From NCBI RefSeq assembly GCF_043290135.1, contig NC_134710.1, positions 135,988,155 to 136,052,154 of the forward strand: a DNA stretch of 64,000 nucleotides. Reading direction: 5' to 3'. Position numbers and translations under genes: made by a program. Below the pieces are notes generated by a model that did not search any database, was not told the DNA's origin, and worked only from the letters and a program-made list of their open reading frames with translations. Source of the DNA: Rhipicephalus microplus (Eukaryota > Arthropoda > Arachnida > Ixodida > Ixodidae). Positions 33,268 to 44,908 of the stretch are shown piece after piece (within the stretch, counting starts at the first letter, position 1; every line of letters begins with the position of its first letter).

Positions 33268-34425
33268 GGAAAGGTTCCGAGATAAAAGGCAGTTCACGAC
33301 GTTTCCGCAAGGGAAGGGCGCATCCGCCATGACATTGTGGAAGAGGCAGATTCAATACGAAACCAAATCTGCATTCTGAAGAACCTGGTCGAAACCAGAT
33401 GGACAAGATTTGAAAGCAATGGCACACATGGCATCCATAGCATAATGACATGACAAAGCTTTGTCTTGAACAGTGATGGAAACATGGCAAAGTACAAAAC
33501 ACATGAAACAGATTATAAAATATCATAATGGGTCCGACAACAGGGGCAGCTGATATTTGGAATCATATTGTCATGGTGGTGACAATATCACCCGGGGCTT
33601 GTAACAATATTAAGGGGACATAGTTCTTGGGGCTACCTCATTCATTTTTTTTTTTTTCACCAAATTCAATCTAGAAGCACCTATACATGTATTTCTCATA
33701 CTAATTTTAAAAATACAAGTTTTTTTTGGTAGTTCAAATAATTATCATAATGAATAAATTTGAATTACTATTACTTAGGGAGGCAAAAGATAAAAATTGA
33801 GTGTGCAGAAATTTATGTTTAATGCATCAGTTAAAAGCAGAATGCATAAGGAAGGAATTACTGCAAGCAGTTGTCAAATCCCACAACAATGAGCACTTAA
33901 GCAGCTCACTCAAGTCCGTCGTTTACAGAAGTTACTTACAATCAAGAATAAAAGCAGATAAAGAATTATAGAGGAAGATCGTGCTTGTAGCACTTCCAAG
34001 TTTTATGCATTCACCTTCATAGTAAAAAAACATTACAGCTGTAGCCATCCTAGAGCTCATGAAATTAATGCTCAAAACAAGCAGGACAAGTAAAAGCTTC
34101 TTTTGAGAAAATGCAAGAAAGCTCGTTTTGAGCTACACATAACACGAGATGTTAAAACATTTTTGTCAAGTGATAAGTAGCCACCAGGAATGTTATCTGC
34201 ATAGCTGCTGCAGCAGCATATGCCATTTAGAAGCAGTATGGCATTAAAAGAGCCCCCCCCTCTCTTTTTTTTTTCTTCAGTTAAAATGTACACTAAGCTT
34301 TTCTTGATAACGCAAATTGCTATTAAAATAAATATATCCATCGAAGGTGAGAAACTTGGTGAGCAATGTGTGTTACAAAAGCACAATATTTTGAAAATTG
34401 ATTTCGATAAACTAGAGATCACTAG
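33268..34425. other. Unassigned intronic stretch
   Basis: No gene or repeat is recognised. Homopolymer T runs occur at about 33640. Confidence 0.4.
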
Positions 34426-34612
34426 GAGAGGCCTTCAGCTTGCAGTGGAGATAGAAATAGGGGAGACCCGCTCAAGTTTGCCCGGCTACGCCAGCGCTTG
34501 CCTTTCCCCTGCCAGAAAAAGCGCACAATAATAGAGTCTTCCGACCCTTCCGCTCCCTTTGGCTTCCACGCATTTGCGAAGCACGCGCTGCACGTGAAAC
34601 GTCCCTCGTTCC

Positions 34613-34648
34613 GCGATGTCACCCCAACAGAAAAGGGGGTGACATCGC
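34613..34648. repeat. 13-bp-arm hairpin before the THAP exon
   Basis: GCGATGTCACCCC and GGGGTGACATCGC are perfect inverted copies around a 10-base loop, ending one base before the first THAP cysteine codon. Confidence 0.9.
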
Positions 34649-34782
34649 TGCGTCATCAACTGTCACAATAACCATGCAAACACGAAGAGGTCAACTCCAC
34701 CAGTGAAATTCTACCGATTCCCCAACCGATGGTACGAAACAAGCAGACGACAGAAATGGATTAAAGCAGTGCGCCGAAAAAA
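34649..34782 (+). CDS. THAP-domain first exon (plus strand)
   Basis: Read from 34649 the frame is CVINCHNNHANTK, then PPVKFYRFPNRW, then RRQKWIKAVRR, ending two bases into a codon at a good donor (GTATGT at 34783). The two Cys, the FYRFP block and the W are hallmarks of the THAP DNA-binding zinc finger (C2CH). The CxxH half would lie in the next exon, which I could not find downstream. Upstream sequence (34430-34640) is GC-richer and contains GCACGTG, as at a promoter. No convincing ATG precedes the first Cys: the upstream codon in frame is TGA two codons before it. It could be the first exon of a host THAP gene antisense to the PARP intron, or a relic of another P-type transposon. Confidence 0.65.
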
Positions 34783-34799
34783 GTATGTAAACAATTTTT

Positions 34800-36725
34800 T
34801 TTCATAAACATTACCACGCGCACAATACATTCAAAATTACGTGTGTTAATTCCAGCGTCACTGTTTCTCTAATCTATCGAGTTACTGGGAGATGCACGTC
34901 CCCATCTTAAAGGTATAGATTTTTCAACACCCGTCTTTAGAGCACTGTTAAAAAATAGTGAATAAATATTTTATGCTGCTACTATTATTCGATATTGTTG
35001 GGGACGTAGTAGTTGAAGCTGTGTGCACATGTGGTATTGGTAATGTGTTGTTATATATTTTTAAATCTACGTAGCGCCGACGGAAGTGTGTGGTTGCCAA
35101 AAGCTTGGGCAACTATGAAAAAAAGAAAAAAATGCATTAGCCGTTGTTGCACGTCCGTTGGCAGATACAGTGAACTAGTGGTTACTGAGTGTGTAGGGGC
35201 AGTCCGAACAACACTGTGCATTTTTTATACGTGACCAAGATAAAATGCCTTTATAGCAATGCGCTCTTCCCCTGCAGATTAGACACACACAAAAAAGTTT
35301 CTCTGAAAGCTGGGCGCTCATCATGATGGTACGCACGCTGTTCGTGAACTCAAAGTACCCGCGATGAGAACGGTGATAATGCAAGGAAAGACACGCGAGA
35401 TAGATGTCAATTATTGTTGCGAGTCAGAAAGAAGCCCCAAATAGACCATTTATTTTTGAAGTGTTGTGTATACACCGCACGATAACTTGGGTAGGTGCTA
35501 GTAAATTAAGGTATCCCAACTAATAGCAGTCACAGCGCAAAAACCGCTTAACCTAAAGCACGAGAAGCGGCCTTATCCATCCATCCAGAAACAAACATAG
35601 TGCATAGTACACAGAGTAAATTAAATAAAACAAGTATATAATAATGAACGTACAGAAAGTTTTATTCACCTCTAACCTCGTAAACAGCGTCGTCTTTCAC
35701 TTGCGAAACGCACTTCGCTCTGACGAGGACGGCGTCGTCTGCTACAACTTGCTTCGCTGCCCTTTTACTAAATTGCTGCCACGAAAAAAAATCCTCAATT
35801 GCGGCATCCTAATAAATGCGGACAGAGCGCACAGCACGCGACGCGACACTCTCAAAAACACGTGCAGAACGCGTGCAGAACGCGTGCAGTGCGCGAGCAA
35901 AGAAACGCGTTTTCAAGGCAGGTTGAATGGGACAGCGGAGGGGCGAAGACTCGAGTAACGAGTTTTCTCCCCGCATTGACTGACAGCGCCACGCTCCGCA
36001 GCGCCTCCCTCGGCGTGGGTCTCCCCTATAGGCCAAGAGTAATGATCAAGCTCAAATTTGTAACCTGTAAGAAAGAACAATCCTTGTTATGTTATTAGCC
36101 GTTTCTTTTTATCTTTAGTTTTTAGCTCCGCCTCGAAGTAAAGCATTCGGCAACCCATTATAAAGGCCATAACATTAAGATTGAATATTTTCTTTTCACA
36201 GACGAAAATAAAAATCTGTCGAGAAGCATGCATGAGCGCTGATCAAGAAAGAGTAAAAGAAGTAAAGCGTTTGCCATGAACTGCGTTCGAATTCTTATTT
36301 GTAAATAAAATAAATACGGTTGTGTTTCTTCTGCCATGACTAATTATTTGACAAGTGGTGCAATGGGCATCAAACTTGAAGGCTCTACGCCAACTTTTCC
36401 CTGGGACTGAGGAAACAGACCTTTCTTCTAGCCCTGTGAAAATCGTTACAAGGGTTGCCTCATAGTTGGTACTTGGATGATTGCTAACAGAACGTGCAAG
36501 TGGTCAGTGCTGCAGATGTTGTCAAGAATATTTGAAGCAATGGGGGCGATAGCAGCTTTCATTATACAAGCGAAGCTACTATTTCAGGAGCTGTGGAAAA
36601 GAAAAGTTGAATAGGATGACGAGCTATCCGAAGATCTAGGTATACAGTGGAGTAAATAGTGCTCAGAATTACATCATATTTAAGAGATGGCCCTCAATCG
36701 TTGGGTGGGTCCTTTTCCAGGAAAT
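34800..36725. other. Unassigned stretch with a GC-rich island
   Basis: At 35640-36040 a GC-rich island with three closely spaced GTGCAGAACGCGTGCAG-like words and a CACGTG lies upstream of nothing recognisable. The plus-strand frame 35644-35958 (104 codons) has no known motif. Possibly a promoter region. Otherwise AT-rich. Confidence 0.35.
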
Positions 36726-36731
36726 AGAACT

Positions 36732-37185
36732 ATGCAACTACACATAAAAACCCCATATTGCAATTTCCCTTCCCGCCACAATCAATGTGAATACAACTCA
36801 CTGTTCTGCAAACCTACTTTTGTGTTTTCTCATTATAATAAGGAAATCACAAATGCTATGAAAGCATGTCACATCATCTTCCCTGAAGCAATGTCGATAG
36901 CTAGGCATTTGTATTGCTCTAACGCAAACAAAGTCAGGGAATCATATAAAATCAGTGATGCAACTACACATAAAAACCCCATATTGCAATTTCCCTTCCC
37001 GCCACAATCAATGTGAATACAACGCACTGTTCTGCGAACCTACTTTTGTGTTTTCTCATTCTAATAAGGAAATCACAAACGCTATGAAAGCATGTCACAT
37101 CATCTTCCCTGAAGCAATGTCGATAGCTAGGCATTTGTATTGCTCTAAAGCAAACAAAGTCAGGGAATCATATAAAATCAGTGAT
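36732..37185 (+). repeat. Tandem duplication, two 226-bp units
   Basis: Units at 36732-36957 and 36958-37183 are nearly identical (ATGCAACTACACATAAAAAC..., ending AAAATCAGTG). I count only a handful of substitutions, which points to a recent event. The frame across both is open for ~100 codons but shows no protein motif. Confidence 0.95.
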
Positions 37186-37189
37186 TTTG

Positions 37190-37600
37190 CTTCAAGTGCT
37201 ACTTTCTGTTCTTGTTCTTGCCTCGGTTAATTTTTAATTTTGCTGCTGACTCCTGCATTTCAAAACATATCGCTTTGAAACTGGCAAATTTTTATTTATT
37301 TATTCCTTTTTTTGTGGGTATGTACTGTCTGTCACTTTATAAACCCCAGTTCTCAGTGTAGTGCTTCTCCATGAACTTCTTTGCCTTTTCATTTTTTTTT
37401 TGCACTGCTTTCATAAAAATGTATTTTTTACTCCTGAAGTAGAGCAACCGCCACTTACCTAGACAAGAAAGAAGGTTTTAACTAGGCAGTGCAAATGTTC
37501 AAGCACTTAAAGTATACAAAGAACATTTCAGTATTCGAATTCACTTCGACACAAATTAAAATTTTCCTAAACATTAAAGCATATGGAACTAACAAATATA
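37190..37600. other. AT-rich spacer
   Basis: Nothing is recognised. Confidence 0.4.
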
Positions 37601-38667
37601 TGTATATTTGACTGCATGTAGACTGCCTGAAGAAGTGATTTCACAGCTGCACGGGGCTGCTATGCCTGAAAGACCTATCCAGGAAAAGTCTGCACTGCCA
37701 AGAAGCCACACTTCAAGGTTAAATGTACATATTACCAGCACCTCTCTTAATTCTGTCGCGAGCGCTGATGGACCACCAGACGAAGAGGATGAAGTACGAA
37801 CAAGCACGAAAGAATAAACGGGGTAATCAAAGTAGTAGCAGGGTCTTTGTGGCCTCTGCAAGGCAAATAAAAGCCTCTTTTTGATTACCTCAACGGAATC
37901 AAGCTCTTTCCGTGGCTGCTGCACGCCATATCCCACACATTTTGCTACTGATTGACCCTAGATTGACCAAACGATGGCTAGGAATGTCCTGGAAGACATT
38001 GAGAAGATCAAGGCAAAGTGAATGTCACGAAGATCTCTGAACAGCCGGATCATCAATGAGGGTAGTTTCCTACTTTGCAATGACTCTGTGACGCAGGAGC
38101 AGCTCGTTTTCATATACGAGAGACTCTGACACTCAAAACGAATAACGATGAGCTGAACAAAATTAACTCTGAATTGGAGAGAATCATCTCGGACAAGAAC
38201 TTCCAAGCCAAGTACGATACCACACTAGAGTATGAAGACAACATGACGCGAAGCCTGTCTGAGCTCCTAGGCAGGCAGAAACGTATTTAAAGTGCACAAG
38301 TAGAAGATGAATAAGTGACGGCTACCCATACAATCGCTACACCTTGAGACAGAACTGGCCCCAAGCTACCGAAACTCAGGATTTCGTCCTTCTCTGGGGA
38401 TGCGTGTAAATAGACTGAGTTCTGGGAGCAGTCTACCTAGATTGTCCACGACAACACCACCCTTACCACGACAAAGAAGTTACATTATTTGGAACAGTTC
38501 TTGAAAGGAGAAGCTGCTTCAGCTGCGGCTGGTCTTCCAACAACTGAGGTATGCTACAACGACGCTGTAAGCATGCTACAGAAACGCTTCGATGATAAGA
38601 CGTGCCTGAAACAAGAATACTTTGTAAGATGGCATCATCTGACTTCTGTTGGAGCATCTGGTGATGA
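37601..38667 (+). pseudogene. BEL/Pao retrotransposon gag remnant, 3'-truncated
   Basis: Plus-strand blocks from about 38140 read NDELNKINSELERIISDKNF, AKYDTTLEYEDNMTRSLSEL, then FSGDA, TEFWEQS, HYLEQFLKGEAASAAAGLP and LQKRFDDKTCLKQEYF. This is the Gag region (DUF1759 type) of BEL/Pao elements. At least one stop replaces a codon (CK*TEFW) and other frame losses occur. The 5' part (37601-37950) ends in AATAAAAGCCTC and CCCACACA and may be the LTR, but I see no second copy. Coding stops abruptly at about 38667, where a minus-strand LINE begins, so protease, RT and integrase are absent. Confidence 0.78.
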
Positions 38668-39424
38668 CAGTTTTTTTCAGCATGTTACCTCGGACACCTA
38701 AATGTGAGAGATCTCCCTGTATGCCAAAGCACCATGTGGTGTCGTATGCATTTTCTATATCTGAAAATACTGAAAGAAAAAACTGTTTTCTGAACGAAAG
38801 CATCGCGGATTTCTTCCTCAAAACGTACCAGGTAGTCAGTGGTGGATCTACCCTCGCGAAAACCACACTGGTACGAGTCGAGTAGGTTGTTTGTTTCCAG
38901 GAAATGTAGTACTCGGCGGTTAATCATCTTTTCGAAAATATTACACAAGCAACTTGTTAAAGTGATTGGCCTGTAACTCGCTACAGAGGATGGATCCTTG
39001 CCGTTTTTCAAAATTAAAATTACAATGGCCTCTTTTCAAGATGCAGGGATCTCACCGGAAGACCATATGGCATTATACAGGAAGAGTAAGGTTTTTCGAG
39101 TTTCAGGAGATAAGCTTTTCAACATTTCGTAAACCACGCGATCAGAACCAGGGGCCGAATCAGTGCAGCAGCCCAGCGATGTTTGTAGCTCAGCCAAGCT
39201 AAAAGGCTGGTTGTAATCCTCATATTTTATATATTTGCGTTCTAGTTTCTGCTTTTCAATTCTTCTTTTGTATCTTTAGGCTCCATTATAGTGTGATGAG
39301 CTGGACACCAGTTCGAAGTGTGCGCAGAGGAAGTTCACTTGATCTTCCAAGCTGTCACCTTGTGTGTTTACAAGAGGGAGTGAATGTACTCGTCTTCCTG
39401 CTTACCCTCCTAACAATGTTCCAG

Positions 39425-39440
39425 ACTTTAGCCTCCTGTG
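39425..39440. repeat. Ruka target-site duplication, left
   Basis: ACTTTAGCCTCCTGTG is repeated perfectly at 39678-39693 on the other side of the SINE. Confidence 0.95.
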
Positions 39441-39677
39441 GATTGATTTGTGGGGTTTAACGTCCCAAAACCACCATATGATTATGAGAGACGCCGTAGT
39501 GGAGGACTGCGGAAATTTTGACCACCTGGGGTTCTTTAACGTGCACCCAAATCTGAGCACACGGGCCTACGACATTTCCGCCTCCATCGTAAATGCAGCC
39601 GCTGCAGCCGGGATTTGAACCCGCGACCTGCGGGTCAGCAGCCGAGTACCTTAGCCACTAGACCACCGCGGCGGGGC
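39441..39677 (-). mobile_element. Ruka SINE, full length, with 16-bp target duplication
   Basis: The inverted copy starts GATTGATTTGTGGGGTTTAA and ends with the tRNA-like head (GATTTGAACCCGCGACCTGC, CCGAGTACCTTAGCCACTAG, ACCACCGCGGCGGGGC). A perfect 16-base duplication brackets it, so the insertion is well preserved. It lies inside the Jockey-like LINE and is therefore younger than that LINE. Confidence 0.96.
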
Positions 39678-40553
39678 ACTTTAGCCTCCTGTGTATATGA
39701 ATTGATGCCTGATATAAACTTGTGCCAACTTTCCCTTCTGGCCTGTTGGCGCGTCCTCCTGCCTTGAGACTTTATGTTTTTAAAATTTGTAAGATTCTCC
39801 GTTGTCGGAGAGTCCCGAAGCAGTTTCCATGCTTTATTTTGCTTTCTATGTGCATTTGGACACTCACCATTCCACCAAGGAACGTGTCGCTTGGCAGACA
39901 GTCCAGTTTATGGGATACACTTTGTTTCAGCATCAATAAGAAATGCTGTCAAAAGGTCTACAGCTGCATCTATACTTAATTCACTTATGTCCAACCAACT
40001 TAAGCGAGTCGCTTCTCTGAACTTTTCCCAGTTCACCTTGTCTGTCTGCCATCCCGGAACCTGTGGAGGACCTTTGTCTATTGATGTACTTAAAATGACC
40101 GGAAAGTGGTCACTGCCAAAAGGATTGTTGATCACTTTCCATGGAAGCAGGGGTACAAGCGATGGGGACACAATGCTGAGATCTATGGATGAGTAGGTTT
40201 TGTTGGCTCTTTTCTATTCAACAAACACGCACACGAACAAAAGAGGAACCATTCGATAAGGCAACCTCGTGCATTGCAGCGAGAGTCTCCCCATGGACCA
40301 TTATGTGCATTCAGGTCCCCAAGAACCACACCACTTCATCTTTCGAGGACTGGAATTCATGTTTTCCGAGACGGTACTATGGAGGTATGTAGAGGGAGTA
40401 GACGGTGACGAGTTTATTGAAAAAGACAGCTTGAACAGCCACTGCCTCAAGCGATGTTCTGAGTGGTAAGTGTGTACACGCTACTCCCTAGTTAACTATA
40501 ATGGCCACTCCACTAGATGACCTGATGGCATCATTGCGGTCCTTTCTCAATAT

Positions 40554-40717
40554 TGTGACGACGCGGGATCGACGAGCACACAAAGCGCCTCGAACAAATA
40601 CGCTTTATCGATCGTAAGAAAAACACTGCAATGACTTCTTCGTCTTTTGCCCTCGGTCAAGGACACTCGCGCTGCTTCGTTCTCGCCACCACTCGCACAT
40701 ACGCGCGGCAATATTCC
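40554..40717 (-). repeat. 3' LTR of the conventional Ty3/gypsy element
   Basis: It begins TGTGACGACGCGGGATCGAC and shares ACACAAAGCGCCTCGAACAA, ATACGCTTTATCGAT and CTGCTTCGTTCTCGCCACCA with the copy at 47231. The inner neighbour on the coding strand (AAAGGGGGAA) is a likely polypurine tract. Confidence 0.85.
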
Positions 40718-41080
40718 CCCTTTAAAAAAAAACATCGCCTTGATGTTAAACGTTCGAGAAGCAAGGCGAAACCAAAACTGCACAGTTAGTCACTTAAAGT
40801 AAGGTTTCATTCGAAGCACGTGGACAATTTCTGGTGAATGTCTGCGGCGCTTCGAACTCTGCACGCCGTACGGAACAACCTCGTAGTTGACATCACTGAT
40901 GCGTCGCAGAACCTTGTAGGGTCCGAAGGATCTTCACAACAGCTTTTCGGAGAGCCCACACTGACAAATAGGTGTCCAGACCCATACTATGTCGTCCACG
41001 TTGTATATGACGGGTCTGTGCCGGAGGTTGTAATGTTTGGCATCGTCATTTTGTTGTTTGGTGATTCGCAACCTGGCAAG

Positions 41081-42069
41081 TTATCTGGATTCTTCTGCTA
41101 GCTGGGTAAACTCTTCAGCGTCCGTGTCATTGCCATCATTTTCATGAAGGAGCATTGCGTCTAACGTTGTCGTAACCTCGCGTCCATAAAGAAGACTGAA
41201 GGGTGTCTTCCGAGTGGTCTCCTGACGAGCCGTGTTGTACGCAAACGTGGCGTGCGGTAAAATGACGTCGCAGTTCTTGCGCTCTACATCTACGTATATG
41301 CTTATCATGTCAGCCAGGCTCTTGTTGAGCCGTTCGGTGAGCCCGTTGGTCTGGGGATGATACGCCGTTGTCTTCCTGTGAGCTGTACCACTTAGTCGGA
41401 AAAAGGTGTCCAAAAGCTCGGCCATGAACGCAGTACCTATGTTGGTGATTACTAGTGCGGGAGCATCGTGTCTTAAGACGATGGCTTCGATGAAAATTGT
41501 GCCGCATCAGGTGCCGTTGCCCGTGGCAGAGTGCCTGTCTCCGCATATCGGGTCTGGTAATCCGTGGCGACGATTATCCACCCGTTTCCGATGGCAGACT
41601 TTGGGAAGGGGCCCAGAAAATCCATGCCAATTTGTGTGAACGGTGTCACCGGCACTTGGACAGGCTGCAGCAGACCAGCTGGTTTGATGGATGGTGGCTT
41701 GCAACGCTGGCAATCTAGACATGCCTGCACGTAAGTTTTGACAACTTCGGCAAGTCTCGGCCAGTAATAGTTCTGCCTTATCCTTGCCAATGTTCTTGCG
41801 CAACCCAAGTGACCAGTGGTAGGTTCATCGTGGCAGGCTTGCAGTACCTCACGGCAAAGCGACGGGTGAAAAGTTCCTCTTATGAAGAACGTCATTTCGC
41901 AAGCAGTACAACGGCAGCCTTCTCCCAAATAACTTCGGCACACTATTCGTTCGCCCTTGCAGGTAATAGGTAGCAGTTCAGCATCGTCACGCTGCTGTTG
42001 AGACAACGTGGCACTGTCCACAAGTCCCAGAAAGACCGTGTCGTCATCGTCGTTGTCCGGGAATGCCAT
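41081..42069 (-). pseudogene. Ty3/gypsy integrase, broken
   Basis: The first frame (41473-42069) has the zinc domain (PSLCREVLQACHDEPTTGH, YVQACLDCQRCKP) and the start of the core (TPFTQIGMDFLGPFPKS with the first Asp; GWIIVATDYQTRYAET). The second frame (41081-41425) has SGTAHRKTTAYHPQTNGLTE (Glu region), VERKNCDVILPHATFAYNTA and SLLYGRE. The segment with the second Asp falls at the frame break (about 41430-41480). It follows RNase H, the usual Ty3/gypsy order, unlike the elements at 22-29 and 54-57 kb. Confidence 0.87.
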
Positions 42070-42147
42070 CTCAACAGGAGACCGAGAAAGACAGTCGGCA
42101 TCGGTGTGTCGTTTTCCTGACTTATAGGCAACAGTGAAGTCAAATTC

Positions 42148-42483
42148 TTAGAGCCGAAGACTCCATTGTGCAAGACGGCCAGACGGATCTTTCAAGTTGA
42201 CTAACCAACAGAGAGAGTCCTGATCGCTGATAACGGTGAATGGGCAGCCGTACAAATTAGGACGAAACTTCAAGACTGCCCATACCATTGCAAGACATTC
42301 TTTCTCCATCGTAGTGTAGTTAGCTACCGCTCGTGACAGCGTCCTGCTGGCGTAGGTGATCACCTTTTCGTTGTTGTTCTTCGACTGTACGAGCACTGCT
42401 CTAAGACCCACATTACTAGCGTCTGTATGAAGTATTGTTGGTGCGTCTTCATCGAAGTGGGCCAGCACAGGGGGTGTTTGCAT
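42148..42483 (-). pseudogene. Ty3/gypsy RNase H, broken
   Basis: Minus-strand frame with PTILHTDASNVGLRAVLVQ, VITYASRTLSRAVANYTTME, KECLAMVWAVLKFRPNLYG, FTVISDQDSLCWLVNLKDP and GRLAQWSLRL: the gypsy RNase H core with its Asp and Glu ligands (TDAS, MEKE). The terminal Asp-His site reads SDQD where SDHH is usual. Confidence 0.87.
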
Positions 42484-42561
42484 GCGCTGACGAAGGTCGT
42501 GAAATGCCTGCTGTTGGTCTTCACCCCATCTGAAGGGGGGTATCTTCCCGAGTAAGCTGTG

Positions 42562-44256
42562 TCAATGGCCATGCGATGCGCAAAAGATTAGCAATAAACC
42601 GCCGGTAAGAGGCACAGAGTCCCAAAAAACGTCGCACTGATTTTTGTCTAATGGCGTCGGGAAGTTCGCCACAGCGGCAATTTTATCCAGGTCGGGTCGG
42701 ATCCCTTGGCTGCTCACGACGTGACCGAGGAATTGAAGTTCGTGGAAGCCGAAGTGGCACTTTTCAGGTTTTAGAGTAAGACCGGCCAAGCGTATTGCTT
42801 CAAAAACTGCTTCAAGCCTTCGTAAGTGTTCCTCAAAAGTCGCCAAAAAGACAATCACGTCGTCGAGCTACACCAAGCAGGTTTGCCACTTCAGTCCCAA
42901 CAGAACCGTGTCCATGAGACGCTGGAATGTTGCTGGCGCTGAACACAAACCGAAAGAAAGTACCTGAAATTCATAAAGTCTATCGGGCGTAACAAAGGCG
43001 GTCTTCTAACGATCTCTCTCATCCACTTCAATTCGCCAGTAGCTGCTTTTCAAGTCCATGGACGAAAAGTAGCGTGCATTTCGTAGTCTATCCAATGAAT
43101 CATCAATACACGGCAGAGCGTAAACGCCCTTCTTTGTGATCTGATTGAGCTTCCGGTAGTTGACTCAGAAATGCAAGCTGCCGTCTTTCTTTTTGACGAG
43201 TACTACAGGTGATGCCCAAGGACTGTTAGATGGCCGAATAACACCATCTTCTAGCATCGTTTTCACCTGTTTTTTAATTGCCTCACGCTCCTTTGGGGCG
43301 ACTCGATAAGGATTTTGCCGAATGGGTCTGGTGTCGAAATCCGTGATGATGCGGTGTTTCGTTAGTGCCATTTGACCAACTCTTGATGTGGATGAGAAGC
43401 AGCTGTGGAACTTGTTGGTCAGCGTAAGAAGGTGGTCTCGCTCAATGGGAGATAACGTTGGACCAACGTTGACAGGTGTCGATGTAGTGATAGTAGACGC
43501 TGCTTCCTCTACTAAATGACAACCTTCTGATTGGGAGAGTTCGTCGAAATAAGCAATAGCCATGCCTTTAACTATGTGTCGGCGTTCTCTACTGAAATTT
43601 GTCAATAAGAGTTCAGCGCATCTGTCAATAACAGTGATGACAGCCCTGGCAACAGAAATGCCGCTAGTGAATGCGAGCTCCTTGATGTGTTCAGCGATGC
43701 CAGTACTATTTTGTAAGATGTCACAGTGCACGGATACAAGGGAACAACTTTGTGGTGGCAGTATGACATCGTCATCGGCAATACGGAAGCGAGGTGGCTG
43801 GTGTTCCTCATCTGCAGCAGTCTCAGAGTTTGTAGCAAACGTTACGCTTCTGTCACAGATGTCAATTACAGCCCCGTATTCGTGCAAGAAATCCATTCCC
43901 AATACGAGCTGTTTACAGCGCTCGTGAAGAATGACAAGGGTGGCAACAAAGGTGGAACCAGTGATGAAGAGTCGGGCCGTGCACTTTCCAACTGGTGTCC
44001 TGAACTGACCTGCAGTTCTTATAGTGGGTTCGTGCCATGGCATCTTCACCTTCCTTAGTCTGTCGGTTAGCTGCAGGCTTATTATAGAAAAGTGGGAGCC
44101 GGTGTCCACAAGAGCCGTCACTTGGTGGCCATCAATGTGAATGACGAGGTCAGTGCTGATAACGTCGGTTACGTCAGCAGTTGTTCTATTCGTCGGATTA
44201 GTCGTTGCTGTCGACGTCTTCGGCATCGGTGGCTTCGAGCTGTCACATGTCTGCAA
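42562..44256 (-). pseudogene. Ty3/gypsy protease and reverse transcriptase, broken
   Basis: The frame 43165-44256 starts with protease (VTALVDTGSHFSIIS, active-site DTG; LGMDFLHEYGAVID) and reaches the RT fingers (QNPYRVAPKEREAIKKQVK, DGVIRPSNSPWASPVVLV, KKKDGSLHF). The palm (42859-43164) is broken. Its catalytic box reads stop-LDDVIVF, so the Tyr of YLDD has become a stop. The thumb (42562-42858) has RLAGLTLKPEKCHFGFHE and LQFLGHVVSSQGI. Protease cleaves the polyprotein and RT copies the RNA. This copy cannot make a full enzyme. Confidence 0.9.
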
Positions 44257-44257
44257 T

Positions 44258-44876
44258 GGGGGCTGTTCGGAAGTTCTATCATTGGCAACCCCACCCCCCC
44301 GAGGTCGCTGCGTCTAGTTTCCCCGTCGCGGGCTAGGGGACCTGCTCCTGGTGACGTCGGCAAAACTGCGACGATTAGGTCAAGTACTCCGCGCAGGAGA
44401 TGGAGAACGTGACCTGAGCCTCATTGGATTCTGCGAAGGTGTGTTCATAGGAGTGTCGTACGTGCGTCAATCGTCGTACGTAGGGTAATCATGGTAGCGA
44501 GGAAACATCAAGTACCGAGCGTCGCGATAACGGCAAACTCTGCAAACATGCCCAGCTTCGCCAAAATGAAATCATACCGGTCGATGGTCAGCGGTACGCC
44601 ACAAATCGGTTTTCCGACGCTGGTAGGCAAGCGGGGACCCACTATTGAACCACATTGTGGGCTTCACATTTTGGCTAAACGGCATTCGCCTTGTCAGCGA
44701 GATCGGTGCGGTTGGGAAACTCGTCGGCGCTGAGAGCGGCTGTGTTTGCAGGGTTGGTAGTGGTCCAGTCATTGGAGTCCGCTGTGCTGAAGGCGCGAAG
44801 ACGGGGCGTGGGACTGCATCAGCGTAAGTCGAATGTCGTCGCACATCATCATAGCACGATGAAGAGAGAGCCTGAC
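44258..44876 (-). pseudogene. Ty3/gypsy Gag C-terminal part, broken
   Basis: Continues the Gag frame downstream of the THAP transposon: SSSCYDDVRRHSTYADAV, then a Pro/Ser/Thr-rich linker, RKTDLWRTADHRPV, and a zinc knuckle read as stop-FHFGEAGHVCRVC. The first Cys codon is a stop and the second is Phe, so the knuckle is destroyed. Confidence 0.75.
44870..44876. repeat. THAP transposon target duplication, left
   Basis: GCCTGAC is repeated at 46319-46325 directly after the other end. Seven bases, close to the 8 of the P element at 2114. Confidence 0.88.
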
Positions 44877-44908
44877 CAGTGCCTCCTCTATAACTTTCAG
44901 TGCCTGGT
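44877..44908 (+). repeat. THAP transposon left TIR
   Basis: 32 bases identical to the reverse complement of 46287-46318. The next base differs, so the repeat ends here. Confidence 0.96.

Larger units (their letters stand above)
38668..40553 (-). pseudogene. Jockey-like LINE: endonuclease C-terminus and RT N-terminus
   Basis: Minus-strand blocks: ILRKDRNDAIRSSSGVAIIV and FLGDLNAHNGPWGDSRCNAR (endonuclease, including the catalytic GDxNAH box), FGSDHFPVILS (its terminal SDH box), then NGKDPSSVASYRPITLTS, KMINRRVLHFLE, YQCGFREGRSTTDYLV and NAYDTTW (RT motif A region). The N-terminus of the endonuclease continues beyond the inserted LTR element at 47393-47560. The copy ends near 38668, within RT, so the catalytic ADD box is missing. 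Endonuclease plus RT lets such elements nick target DNA and prime reverse transcription there. A Ruka SINE splits it at 39441-39677, and frameshifts are frequent. Confidence 0.83.

Noticed and set aside
37589..37936. 115-codon minus-strand frame as a PARP exon
   Set aside because: The peptide has no PARP similarity, and the exons on either side already join in phase without it.
39594..39677. Possible tRNA gene on the minus strand
   Set aside because: It is the head of another Ruka copy, bracketed by a 16-bp target duplication.
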